From SIG653 sp045578045 (GTDB lineage: Bacteria; Bacillota; Clostridia; Oscillospirales; CAG-382), in contig JAZNJM010000092.1 of NCBI GenBank assembly GCA_045578045.1, positions 1 to 19,533 of the forward strand: a DNA stretch of 19,533 bases. The letters run 5' to 3'. Shown one piece after another: positions 7,299-14,260 of the stretch. The notes under the pieces were generated by a model. It saw nothing but the letters and a program-made list of their open reading frames with translations, made no database searches and was not told where the DNA came from. Numbering within the stretch: the stretch's first letter is position 1; each line of letters opens with the position of its first letter. The position numbers and the translations under genes are program-made.

Positions 7299-7976
7299 AT
7301 GGAAATAATAAGAAAACTATTTGAGCTTCAAGATATTGAGTATAAAAAATTCACAGAAAAACTAATTCCAACCATAGAACCAGAAAGAATTATTGGAATA
7401 AGAACTCCCGTTTTGAAAAAATACGCAAAAGAATTATATAAATCTCCAGAGGCTAAAGAGTTTATATCAGAGCCTTTTCACAATTATTATGAAGAAAATA
7501 ACCTTCATAGCTTTCTTATAATGCAAATTGAAAATTTTACAGAGGCGATAAAAGAAATAAACTGTTTTTTGCCTTTTATTGATAATTGGGCAACTTGTGA
7601 TTCTCTTCGACCGAAAGCATTTTCAAAGCATAAAAAAGAGCTTTTACTTCATATTGATAATTGGCTTTTGTCTGAGCATACGTATACGTTGCGTTTTGGA
7701 ATACAAATGTTGATGGTTCATTTTTTAGATGATGATTTTAATATAAAATATGCCGAAAAAATATCTCTTATAAAAAGTGAAGAATATTACGTTAATATGA
7801 TGATAGCTTGGTATTTTGCAACTGCTCTTTCAAAACAGTATGAAAGTATTCTTCCAATTCTTTTAGAATATAAACTTGAAAAATGGGTTCATAATAAAAC
7901 CGTTCAAAAAGCGTTGGAAAGCAACAGAATATCAAAGGATAAAAAGGCTTTTTTGAAAACTCTTAAAATAAAATAA
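7299..7976 (+). CDS. DNA alkylation repair protein, AlkD-type DNA glycosylase
   Basis: This 225-residue all-helical HEAT-repeat protein belongs to the AlkD family (COG4912), which removes N3- and N7-alkylated purines from DNA without flipping the base. Residues matching the B. cereus AlkD active site are visible in order: W97 and D101 in NWATCD, R132 in LRFGI, and W171 in MIAWYF. The length matches the family. The frame is open from 7155, but that stretch encodes low-complexity sequence, contains the promoter, and lacks a ribosome site; the ATG at 7299 has AAAGG seven bases upstream. It is a single-gene unit, divergent from the FliB-like gene and converging on plsC. The presence of all catalytic residues argues for an active enzyme. 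Confidence 0.9.
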   Translation: MEIIRKLFELQDIEYKKFTEKLIPTIEPERIIGIRTPVLKKYAKELYKSPEAKEFISEPFHNYYEENNLHSFLIMQIENFTEAIKEINCFLPFIDNWATCDSLRPKAFSKHKKELLLHIDNWLLSEHTYTLRFGIQMLMVHFLDDDFNIKYAEKISLIKSEEYYVNMMIAWYFATALSKQYESILPILLEYKLEKWVHNKTVQKALESNRISKDKKAFLKTLKIK

Positions 7977-8204
7977 AAACAATCGTTTTTCAAAACGTAA
8001 ATATTTTAAGACAGCTATTTTGAAAACACAATAAATAATAAATTTGAAAACTTATATATTATAAAATAGTAGTTTAGAGAAACTTAGGTTATGACAAAAC
8101 GGTTATTTTAAGATATTTATATAAAAATAAAATACTCTATGAACGTATAAGTATTATAAAAAACATAGAAACATTTTAAAAAACATTAATAGGTTGCATA
8201 ATTA

Positions 8205-8240
8205 AAACTGTCTCGGATTTATTTATATCTGAGACAGTTT
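8205..8240. terminator. Strong bidirectional terminator between alkD-like gene and plsC
   Basis: AAACTGTCTC (8205-8214) and GAGACAGTTT (8231-8240) form a perfect 10-bp stem around a 16-base loop. It lies nine bases beyond the plsC stop. Flanks are A/T-rich on both strands. The 228 bases between the AlkD stop and this hairpin are AT-rich and contain no gene or other structure I can support. Confidence 0.8.
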
Positions 8241-8248
8241 ATTTTGAT

Positions 8249-8983
8249 TTATTTTTTATTAAGCTCTTTTTCCAAAATATTTCTGATTCTTTCTCCAATA
8301 AGGTTTGTTCTTTTTCCTTTAAGCTCTTCGGGAGAAATTATCTCTAAAACGTCTATTTTAACGGTTGTTGATTTAAAGGGGATATTTTTATTTACCTTAT
8401 CTGTATCTTTAATTGAAACTACCGCTATGGGTGTATTTGATTTTTGTGCTATTTTAAAAACTCCGCTGTGAAAGGGAAGCATTTCTTCTTCTGTATTTCT
8501 TGTTCCTTCGGGGTATATTCCAACGGACATTTCACGCTTCTCTAAAAGTTTTGCGCCTTTGTTTATAGCTTCTATGGCTTTAAAAGGATCGTTTCTGTTG
8601 ATTGGAATAAAACCGCAACGATGTATAATATTTCCAAAAATTGGAACGGAGAAGTTTTCAGGCTTTGAAATAAAAGCGATGTTATGTTCTTTGAAAACGT
8701 ACCACGATATAATTGGATCAAGGTTTGAACGATGGTTTGAAACGAAAAGATAATTCTGATTATTGCACAGCTTTTCTTTTCCCGATACTTTAAGCCTTAT
8801 TCTGAGAACAATAATTCCCGTTAAAGCCGCCGCATTCAGAGCTGTTCTGTAAAAACGGTTTATGCTCGTGTATTCCTTTGACGTATCAACTGCAAGAGAA
8901 CAGGCAATATAAAAAACAAACCAAAGAATAACGAAAGCCAAAATAAGAATTAAAAGAGAAACTAAAATGTAAACGAATACCAT
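8249..8983 (-). CDS. plsC: 1-acyl-sn-glycerol-3-phosphate acyltransferase
   Basis: This 244-residue enzyme is of the PlsC/LPLAT family, which adds the second acyl chain to lysophosphatidic acid to make phosphatidic acid at the cytoplasmic membrane. All family motifs are in order: NHRSNLD (83-89, catalytic H84 and D89), FIPINRND (125-132, with the phosphate-binding arginine R130), YPEGTR (157-162), and IAVVSI near 186 as the fourth block. An N-terminal hydrophobic helix (about 3-30) anchors it. AAGGGGTG precedes the ATG. It lies 122 bases downstream of the histidine kinase gene on the same strand, and the gap holds a phased TTTAG array and a possible promoter, so it may be controlled by that two-component system. 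Confidence 0.9.
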   Translation of the reverse strand: MVFVYILVSLLILILAFVILWFVFYIACSLAVDTSKEYTSINRFYRTALNAAALTGIIVLRIRLKVSGKEKLCNNQNYLFVSNHRSNLDPIISWYVFKEHNIAFISKPENFSVPIFGNIIHRCGFIPINRNDPFKAIEAINKGAKLLEKREMSVGIYPEGTRNTEEEMLPFHSGVFKIAQKSNTPIAVVSIKDTDKVNKNIPFKSTTVKIDVLEIISPEELKGKRTNLIGERIRNILEKELNKK

Positions 8984-9018
8984 AAAAACACCCCTTCACA
9001 CCATTTCATTTTCTCTAT

Positions 9019-9088
9019 ATCATATAAAGCTAAACCGAAACTAAACAAAACCTAAATAAAACCTAAATAAAACTCAAATAAAGCTAAA
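9019..9088 (-). promoter_or_regulatory. Six phased TTTAG half-sites upstream of plsC
   Basis: On the plus strand CTAAA begins at 9030, 9041, 9052, 9063 and 9084, with a variant CTCAAA at 9073; spacing is 10-11 bp, one helical turn. Read in the direction of plsC the units are TTTAGCTTTA, TTTGAGTTTTA, TTTAGGTTTTA, TTTAGGTTTTG, TTTAGTTTCGG and TTTAGCTTTAT. A possible -10 TATGAT (9024-9019) follows immediately. OmpR-family regulators bind direct half-sites at about this spacing. The 17-base stretch TTTAGTTTCGGTTTAGC is matched at 15 positions upstream of the response regulator gene. It could also be a mere tandem repeat, since this genome has others. Confidence 0.5.
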
Positions 9089-9105
9089 CCAAAACAATAA
9101 AAAAG

Positions 9106-10191
9106 CTATTTTTCAAAAACCGTTGTGAAAGAAGTGGTCATATTTTTGCTTTCAACAAATATTTGTCCTTTGTGAAGAGAGATTATTTTTTTAACTATTG
9201 CAAGTCCGATTCCATTTCCGTATGCAGAATGTGATTTATCTGATTGATAAAATTTTCGGAAAATCATTTTTTGTTCTTCTTCGGGAATTTCTACACCTGT
9301 ATTTGTTATGGTAGTGGAAATATTCTTTTCGGTTTCTTTGATTGAAATTGAAATTATAGAATATTCAGGAGAAAACTTAATTGCGTTGTCCATAAGATTT
9401 ATCCATACCTGTTTTAAAAGCTCTTCATTTGCTTTTATAAACACTTCATCAAACTCTAAATCAAATTCGATTTTTTTGCTTGTCCATTTGTTTTCGAGAA
9501 GTAAAACGCAATTTCTTATCTGTTCTGAAAGATTATATTTTGATATATCTGAAAGAATATTCTGGTTTTCAATTTTCGTTAAATTGAGAACTTTTGTTGC
9601 CATATCAGATAAACGAATTGATTCTTCTTCAATTATATTTATGTATTCTTGTTTTTGTTCTTCAGATAAATTTCCTCTTTTCAAGAGCTTTGCAAAACCT
9701 GCAATAGAAACTATTGGGGTTTTAAATTCGTGGGAGAAATTGTTGATAAAATCTGATCTGAGCATTTCAGTGTTTTCAAGCTCGTGTGCCATCTTGTTAA
9801 AGCTGTCTGTAACCTCAGAAAGTGCAGATATTCCACTTGCTGTTTTTCCGAAGCTAAGTCTTGCGGTGAAATCTCCCGAAGCAAGTTTGTTCATTGAAGA
9901 AATAATTCGGTTAAAGGGCTTGAGAGGAAATCTTACGATAATAATAGAAATTCCGAATCCAATAACAAGACTTATAAATGCAAGAAACAAAAGAAGCGGG
10001 GTAACTTCAATGGCTGTTCCGTCATATGCAGGAATTGCGTCAAAAAGTACCATTATATAAATAATTCCAATTGTTAAGGCTATGGCAATAAATAATATAA
10101 GAAAGATAACTAAAGAAAAGGTAAGGGTTAAAGATAAACGGCTTAAACGTTCTTTTTTTGTTTTTTGCTTCATTTTCTTTTCTTTTTTCAT
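9106..10191 (-). CDS. Sensor histidine kinase of a two-component system
   Basis: This 361-residue inner-membrane kinase has two transmembrane helices (about 21-48 and 65-87) with a short external loop of some 15 residues, then a HAMP-like linker (90-142), a dimerisation/phosphoacceptor domain with SHEFKTP (H154), and the ATPase domain: N-box NLMDNAIKFSP, F-box IFRKFYQSDKSH and G2 box GNGIGLAIV. The G1 box reads NTGVEI instead of the usual DxGxGI, so two positions that normally contact the nucleotide differ. The very short external loop suggests it senses within or at the membrane. Its ATG overlaps the response regulator stop by four bases (ATGA), giving translational coupling. No hairpin follows the stop, so read-through into plsC is possible. 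Confidence 0.9.
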   Translation of the reverse strand: MKKEKKMKQKTKKERLSRLSLTLTFSLVIFLILFIAIALTIGIIYIMVLFDAIPAYDGTAIEVTPLLLFLAFISLVIGFGISIIIVRFPLKPFNRIISSMNKLASGDFTARLSFGKTASGISALSEVTDSFNKMAHELENTEMLRSDFINNFSHEFKTPIVSIAGFAKLLKRGNLSEEQKQEYINIIEEESIRLSDMATKVLNLTKIENQNILSDISKYNLSEQIRNCVLLLENKWTSKKIEFDLEFDEVFIKANEELLKQVWINLMDNAIKFSPEYSIISISIKETEKNISTTITNTGVEIPEEEQKMIFRKFYQSDKSHSAYGNGIGLAIVKKIISLHKGQIFVESKNMTTSFTTVFEK

Positions 10192-10862
10192 ACTTTTTTA
10201 ACCGCCTTGTATCCAAGACCTCTGACAGATTCGATTTGAAATTCGTTGAATCCCTCCAAGCGTTTTCTGAGGCGGCCTATATGAACCGTAACCGTTTCCC
10301 AGCCCGTGTCGCTTTCTGCCCCCCATATTTCGTCCATAAGCTGAATCCTTGTGAAAATTTTTCCCGGATATGATAAAAGTTTATACAAGAGTAAAAACTC
10401 TTTTTGCGGAAGCTCTAAAACTTCGTTTCCTTTTGTAACTGTAAAAGAATCGTAGTCAAGAACAACTTCTCCAATAGTAATTTTTCTTTCGTTTACAATT
10501 TTCGCTCTCCTTAGTAATGCTTTTATTCTAAGGAGCATTTCAATCTCGTCAATAGGCTTTGTCATATAGTCGTCTGTTCCAACTAAAAATCCTTTTTGTT
10601 TGTCTTCTGGAAGATGTTTTGCTGATATCATAAGGATAGGAAGAGAATAGTTTCCTTCACGAACTATTTTTGTAAATTCATATCCGTCTAATCTTGGCAT
10701 CATTATATCAAGAACAACGAGGTCGATATGCTTTGTATCAAGGATATCTAAGGCAATTTCTCCGTCTTCAGCGGTGAAAACGTTATATCTTTCGTTTTCA
10801 AGCACAGCTTTAATGAGCTGTCTTGTGTTTTTGTCATCATCAACAACGAGTATGTTGAACAT
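10188..10862 (-). CDS. OmpR-family response regulator
   Basis: This 224-residue protein has an N-terminal receiver domain (acidic pocket D8-D10, phosphoacceptor D52 in VVLDIMMP, T/S at ISAK, lysine in MTKPID) and a C-terminal winged-helix DNA-binding domain (about 125-222, ending VRGLGYKAVKKV). The start has a strong AGGAGGC ribosome site. It is the first gene of a two-gene operon with the overlapping kinase gene. Its promoter region holds two half-sites 11 bp apart (10908-10923) like those upstream of plsC, which suggests autoregulation. The VanR/PhoP-type layout does not reveal the signal. Confidence 0.93.
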   Translation of the reverse strand: MFNILVVDDDKNTRQLIKAVLENERYNVFTAEDGEIALDILDTKHIDLVVLDIMMPRLDGYEFTKIVREGNYSLPILMISAKHLPEDKQKGFLVGTDDYMTKPIDEIEMLLRIKALLRRAKIVNERKITIGEVVLDYDSFTVTKGNEVLELPQKEFLLLYKLLSYPGKIFTRIQLMDEIWGAESDTGWETVTVHIGRLRKRLEGFNEFQIESVRGLGYKAVKKV

Positions 10863-10881
10863 AAAAGCCTCCTGAATATAT

Positions 10882-10923
10882 ATTATAATTCAGTCTACTT
10901 TTTTTCGGTAAACTGAAACTAAA
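10882..10923 (-). promoter_or_regulatory. Promoter and paired half-sites of the two-component operon
   Basis: A TATAAT lies at 10887-10882 on the minus strand. There is no good -35; instead TTTAGTTTCAGTTTACC covers that region, with half-sites TTTAG (10923-10919) and TTTAC (10912-10908) exactly 11 bp apart. Absence of a proper -35 plus paired half-sites over it is the usual layout of a promoter activated by an OmpR-family regulator. Confidence 0.5.
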
Positions 10924-10986
10924 GAAAATAGTGCAAAAAACGCAAATTAAAATATAGTATTACATATTATTTTGTTATAAATACTC

Positions 10987-11015
10987 TTGACTAAAAACAA
11001 AACAAGTGCTATAAT
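10987..11015 (+). promoter_or_regulatory. Promoter of the permease gene
   Basis: TTGACT (10987-10992), 17 bases, TATAAT (11010-11015). Transcription would start around 11022, leaving a leader of about 55 bases before the preferred ATG. Confidence 0.75.
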
Positions 11016-11078
11016 TTCGTGCGGATTTGCGGTTTTTCTGCATTTAGAATCTGAATAACCTCTTATATGGTGGAAAAA

Positions 11079-12200
11079 ATGTCTTCTGTTTTGTATTTTA
11101 TAAGAAAAAACGCCGTTATGACCGTTGCTTTGGTGGCAGCTGTTCTGACGAGCTTTCTTGTGCCTCCCGATAAGGAATATATGGGCTATTTCGACTTCAA
11201 AACCTTGACCTGCCTTTTTTGCGTTTTAGCGGTTGTTTGTGCTTTGAAAAATATAAATTTTTTCTATGTTCTTGCGGAAAAGATTGTTCAGAAGTTTAAG
11301 GATATAAGAATGTGTATTTTAGCTCTTGTATACATAACCTTTATTGGCTCTATGCTCATTGCAAACGATATGGCGCTTCTGACTTTTCTTCCCCTTGGAT
11401 ATTTCGTTCTATCTTCAACGGGAAAACAAAAATATATGGCGTTTACTTTTATTATGCAAAATATATCCGCGAATCTTGGGGGAATGTTAACTCCCTTTGG
11501 CAACCCACAAAACCTTTATCTTTATACTAAATTCAATATTCCAAACGCCGAATTTGTTGGAATTATGCTTGAACCTTTTATTATCTCCATAATTCTTATA
11601 ACTGCTTGTTGTTTTATTTTTGTTAAAAAAGAACCTCTTAGTATGGAGAGGGAAAAGGTTAACCTTCCCGTTAAAAAAACCGTTCTTTATCTTTTGCTTT
11701 TTGCTTTTGCCATAGCAATAGTATTTCGCGGTATTCCATATTGGACAGGGCTTATTATAATTCCCGCTTTTCTCATTTTTGCCGATAGAAAAGCGTTGAA
11801 AATGGTTGATTACCCTTTGCTTCTGACTTTTGTTTTTTTCTTCATTTTTTCGGGAAATATGGCTCGAATAGATGCTGTTAGAGACGTTCTTTCGGTCTTG
11901 CTTGAAAAAAACGCTCTTTTGCTCAGCGTTATTTCTTGCCAGATAATAAGCAACGTTCCATCTGCCATATTGCTTTCACAGTTTACCGATGAATACAGAG
12001 AGCTTCTGATTGGCGTTAATATTGGAGGCGTTGGAACGCTTATTTCATCTCTTGCAAGTTTAATAACTTTCAATGAGTATAAAAAACATAATCCCGGAAA
12101 AACGAAAAATTACGTTAAGAGCTTTTCAGCTTTCAACTTTGCGTTTCTTTTTATTCTAACGGGAATAATGCTTATAACGGGATTGATTTTTTGGAATTAA
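11079..12200 (+). CDS. SLC13/ArsB-type anion permease
   Basis: This membrane protein of 373 residues has about ten hydrophobic helices. ANDMALLTFLPL and NLGGMLTPFGNPQNLYL in the first half, and SNVPSAILLSQF in the second, are the paired helix-hairpin motifs of the SLC13/CitMHS/ArsB superfamily, which moves dicarboxylates, sulfate, arsenite or other anions. It is somewhat shorter than the usual 400-450 residues. The substrate cannot be told from sequence; no arsenic or sulfur gene is nearby. An ATG at 11067 is in frame but lacks a ribosome site; the ATG at 11079 has GGTGG five bases upstream and is preferred. It is monocistronic, ending at a strong terminator. Confidence 0.85.
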   Translation: MSSVLYFIRKNAVMTVALVAAVLTSFLVPPDKEYMGYFDFKTLTCLFCVLAVVCALKNINFFYVLAEKIVQKFKDIRMCILALVYITFIGSMLIANDMALLTFLPLGYFVLSSTGKQKYMAFTFIMQNISANLGGMLTPFGNPQNLYLYTKFNIPNAEFVGIMLEPFIISIILITACCFIFVKKEPLSMEREKVNLPVKKTVLYLLLFAFAIAIVFRGIPYWTGLIIIPAFLIFADRKALKMVDYPLLLTFVFFFIFSGNMARIDAVRDVLSVLLEKNALLLSVISCQIISNVPSAILLSQFTDEYRELLIGVNIGGVGTLISSLASLITFNEYKKHNPGKTKNYVKSFSAFNFAFLFILTGIMLITGLIFWN

Positions 12201-12244
12201 GTATCAAATATATGAATTAAAAAATCAATAAATCATAAAGTATT

Positions 12245-12270
12245 CAAAAAACGGCGTCTGCCGTTTTTTG
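12245..12270. terminator. Strong bidirectional terminator
   Basis: CAAAAAACGGC (12245-12255) and GCCGTTTTTTG (12260-12270) form a perfect 11-bp stem with a GTCT loop, with A and T runs built into the stem. It terminates the permease and can serve the converging repressor gene on the other strand. Confidence 0.85.
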
Positions 12271-12419
12271 TTTTATAAAGAATTTAAAAAATACTTTTTA
12301 CTATTTCGTTTTATAAAGTGCTTTGAAAACGTTTTTAACTTTTCGTTTTGTAAATTGTTTTAAAAATGTTTTTAACTTTTCGTTTTATAAAGTGTTTTGA
12401 AAAAGTAGTTACACTTTTT
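12269..12419. repeat. Tandem array of four units of about 37 bp
   Basis: Units start near 12269, 12307, 12344 and 12381; the last three are exactly 37 bp apart. The conserved part reads CGTTTTRTAAAGTGYTTTGA followed by AAA, GTTTTTAACTTTT. The second full unit contains TGTTTTAAAAATG, the same 13-mer as in the array at 3566-3686. It fills the space between a terminator and the 3' end of the repressor gene. Confidence 0.85.
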
Positions 12420-12425
12420 GTTTTT

Positions 12426-13148
12426 TTAAAATTTTGCTCTCAGCTCAACAACCTTTCCAATAATTGTAACGGGAAGGTTTCTAACGTCTTCTTTTGAAAA
12501 ATATTTTGGTTTATATGCAGGATTGAGTGGTTGAAGAATCATTCCCTTTTCGTCAATAATGAGTTTTTTTATAGTTGCATCATTTTCTCCTATCATTGCA
12601 ACTATGATATTTCCATTATCAGCACAGGATTGTTTTCTTACTATAACCGTATCTCCTTCGGTGAACCTCGGCTCCATAGAATCTCCTTTAACAATAAGCC
12701 CAAAATAATCTCCGCTATGCATCATTTCTTCCGTTATTTCTTCATATCCTATAATTTCTTCATAGGCTGTTGACGGATTTCCCCCTTTAACGTATCCAAG
12801 CACGGGAATCCTCGTTTTCTTCTTGGCGACTTCTTTGTTTTTTTCCATATGATAAAACTTAGCGTGTTGATGGGGAATACCGTGTTTTTCAAGGAATGAG
12901 ATTTTTTGGACGTTATTTTCAAGAGCTTGAAATTCTATTTCTCTTTCATCGTCCCAAGGGGTTATTGTCTGAACAATCAGGTCAACACTTTCGTTGAAAA
13001 TTTTAGATAATTCGCTGAGAGTATCATATGAGGGTAAGCTGCTTCCGTTTTCCCACATAGAAATTGTTGTTCTTGAAACGTTGAGCTTTGAAGCAAGAGC
13101 ATCTTGTCTTATTCCCGCTTTTTTTCTTAACCAGCTTAAATAAATCAT
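12426..13148 (-). CDS. XRE-family repressor with S24 (LexA/CI-like) peptidase domain
   Basis: This 240-residue protein resembles phage CI and LexA-type repressors. An N-terminal Cro/C1 helix-turn-helix domain (about 1-60, QDALASKLNVSRTTISMWENG) is joined by a linker to an S24 domain (about 113-238). The catalytic pair is present: S157 in KGDSMEP and K194 in ATIKKL. The usual Ala-Gly cleavage site aligns with GYVKGGNP, giving Gly122-Gly123. A perfect promoter (13249-13221) drives it, with the -35 box inside a TCTTG/CAAGA palindrome, so autorepression is likely. Divergently transcribed is an 89-residue protein. No phage structural or integrase gene is nearby, so it is either a domesticated or a free-standing stress switch. 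Confidence 0.88.
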   Translation of the reverse strand: MIYLSWLRKKAGIRQDALASKLNVSRTTISMWENGSSLPSYDTLSELSKIFNESVDLIVQTITPWDDEREIEFQALENNVQKISFLEKHGIPHQHAKFYHMEKNKEVAKKKTRIPVLGYVKGGNPSTAYEEIIGYEEITEEMMHSGDYFGLIVKGDSMEPRFTEGDTVIVRKQSCADNGNIIVAMIGENDATIKKLIIDEKGMILQPLNPAYKPKYFSKEDVRNLPVTIIGKVVELRAKF

Positions 13149-13220
13149 AAAATAACCTCGAAATAAATCTATATTTGTTTATCTGTTTGACTTTTTTTGA
13201 CAAAAAGAATATTTTTCTAT

Positions 13221-13249
13221 ATTATAACGCCAAAATTCTTGTCTGTCAA
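13221..13249 (-). promoter_or_regulatory. Promoter of the XRE-S24 repressor with embedded operator
   Basis: On the minus strand TTGACA (13249-13244), 17 bases, TATAAT (13226-13221): exact consensus. The palindrome TCTTG-TCTGT-CAAGA (13237-13251) covers the -35. Two further TTGAC half-sites 10 bp apart (13187, 13197) lie in the leader. Confidence 0.8.
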
Positions 13250-13268
13250 GAGAGAAAAATAATATTTT

Positions 13269-13309
13269 TTGTCAATATACTTGACAAAATAAATAGAACG
13301 TGATACAAT
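13269..13309 (+). promoter_or_regulatory. Promoter of the 89-residue gene with TTGTCAA/TTGACAA operator
   Basis: TTGACA (13281-13286), 17 bases, TACAAT (13304-13309). The perfect palindrome TTGTCAA-TATAC-TTGACAA (13269-13287) contains the whole -35 box, so bound repressor would exclude RNA polymerase. Confidence 0.8.
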
Positions 13310-13317
13310 ATGCAAAA

Positions 13318-13362
13318 AGAATTGACAATGATGTAATTGCCCCGTGCTGAAATGTCAATTCT
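13318..13362 (+). other. Leader inverted repeat of the 89-residue gene
   Basis: AGAATTGACA (13318-13327) and TGTCAATTCT (13353-13362) are perfect 10-bp complements with a 25-base loop. They lie just after the -10 box, so the mRNA leader could fold here, or the arms could be two further TTGACA-type operator half-sites. The same TTGAC/GTCAA core occurs in the upstream palindromes. Confidence 0.6.
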
Positions 13363-13393
13363 ATTGTCGTTTTAACGAGTTGGGAGGTGTAAT

Positions 13394-13663
13394 ATGTTCA
13401 GAAAAAGAAAAGGGATAAATTTAAGTTATCCAATGCAAGGCTTCGTTTGCTTTTCGTGCCTTACATATGATGCTCAACCGAATAATATAAAAAGTAAAAT
13501 CAATAGGCTTTGCGATGTCGTTGGAGGAGAATTCAGAGATGCTCTGTTTGAATTTGTTACAACTGAGAAATCAGCTGTTGAGATTGGTTTGAAATATTAC
13601 GTTTCGGAGTCAAAGCTATATGATATGAGAAAGAAGTTTTATGAGTCCTGGAGAATGAAATAA
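13394..13663 (+). CDS. Small protein with possible C-terminal helix-turn-helix
   Basis: This 89-residue protein is not recognised with certainty. The C-terminal half (about 52-86, EFVTTEKSAVEIGLKYYVSES and onward to KFYESW) looks like a sigma region-4 or phage-regulator style helix-turn-helix. The N-terminal half has three cysteines, including CFSC. GGGAGGTG is a strong ribosome site. It is divergent from the XRE-S24 repressor, under a promoter with a palindromic operator, and is probably its main target. A terminator follows the stop at once, so it is a single-gene unit. It may be a regulatory protein left from or modelled on a phage switch; that is inference. Confidence 0.65.
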   Translation: MFRKRKGINLSYPMQGFVCFSCLTYDAQPNNIKSKINRLCDVVGGEFRDALFEFVTTEKSAVEIGLKYYVSESKLYDMRKKFYESWRMK

Positions 13664-13703
13664 AAAAAGCGGAGCGTTTGAAAATGATAACGTTCCGCTT
13701 TTT
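13664..13703. terminator. Bidirectional terminator
   Basis: AAAAAGCGGAGCGTT (13664-13678) pairs with AACGTTCCGCTTTTT (13689-13703), with one G-T pair, directly after the stop of the 89-residue gene. The A run gives a T tail on the minus strand, so it can also end the converging gene at 13750. Confidence 0.85.
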
Positions 13704-13749
13704 ATTATAGATATTTTAAGGATTCAAGGATTATAATAAATAAACTTAT

Positions 13750-14232
13750 TTAAATGTTTCCATTTTTAATTTCAAAAATATGATTTGCCAAAAGCTCAGA
13801 CGCAATTTCAACGAAATCTGCACAAGGACGTTTTTTATAATATTCCTCAGTTCTTTTTTCGGGAGTTCCGCTTGTAGAATGAGGTATTCCCGAAAGAAGC
13901 TCACGACAAATAATGCTTCCGTTTATTTCTTTGAATTTTTCGCCAAGGTCTTTTGTTTCTTCATAAACTCTTTTTTTCTCTTCTTTGTCTTCTGCCGATG
14001 AATACCCTGAAATAAGCCCTTTTATAATAAACATACCGCTAACTGCACCGCAAACCTCTCTTAATTGCCCCATACCGCCTCCAAAGGGAGAAGAAAGCAT
14101 AGAAATGGTATCTGAGTCAAGACTTGTTAAATCATAAAAGGCGAGAACAACAGATTGGGCACAGTTGAAGCCTTTGAGAAAATATTCTTTTGCGAGTTGT
14201 TTTCTTGATTCTATAAATTCTGTTTTTGTCAT
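13750..14232 (-). CDS. C_GCAxxG_C_C family redox-type protein
   Basis: This 160-residue protein shows the defining cysteines of the C_GCAxxG_C_C family: C24 in GFNCAQSV, C61 in VCGAVSGM, C109 in ICREL and C137 in RPCADFV, with the glycine-rich GGGMGQ before the second. The family is thought to be a redox or metal-binding protein, common in anaerobes, without an established reaction. AGGAGA precedes the ATG. It has a separate promoter (14289-14261), divergent from the asparaginase gene, and shares the terminator at 13664-13703. The family call is firm; function is not known. Confidence 0.85.
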   Translation of the reverse strand: MTKTEFIESRKQLAKEYFLKGFNCAQSVVLAFYDLTSLDSDTISMLSSPFGGGMGQLREVCGAVSGMFIIKGLISGYSSAEDKEEKKRVYEETKDLGEKFKEINGSIICRELLSGIPHSTSGTPEKRTEEYYKKRPCADFVEIASELLANHIFEIKNGNI

Positions 14233-14260
14233 ATGAAATCTCCTTTTTTTGAGTTATTTT

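Noticed and set aside
7977..8204. Small RNA in the AT-rich gap after the AlkD gene
   Set aside because: No convincing promoter or hairpin other than the shared terminator at 8205-8240.
9308..10060. 250-codon open frame on the plus strand opposite the kinase gene
   Set aside because: It lies wholly opposite a clear histidine kinase with all motifs; the translation is low in complexity and has no family resemblance or ribosome site.
12426..13663. Prophage remnant
   Set aside because: Apart from the CI-like repressor and the small divergent protein there are no integrase, attachment repeats or structural genes, and neighbours on both sides are ordinary chromosomal genes.
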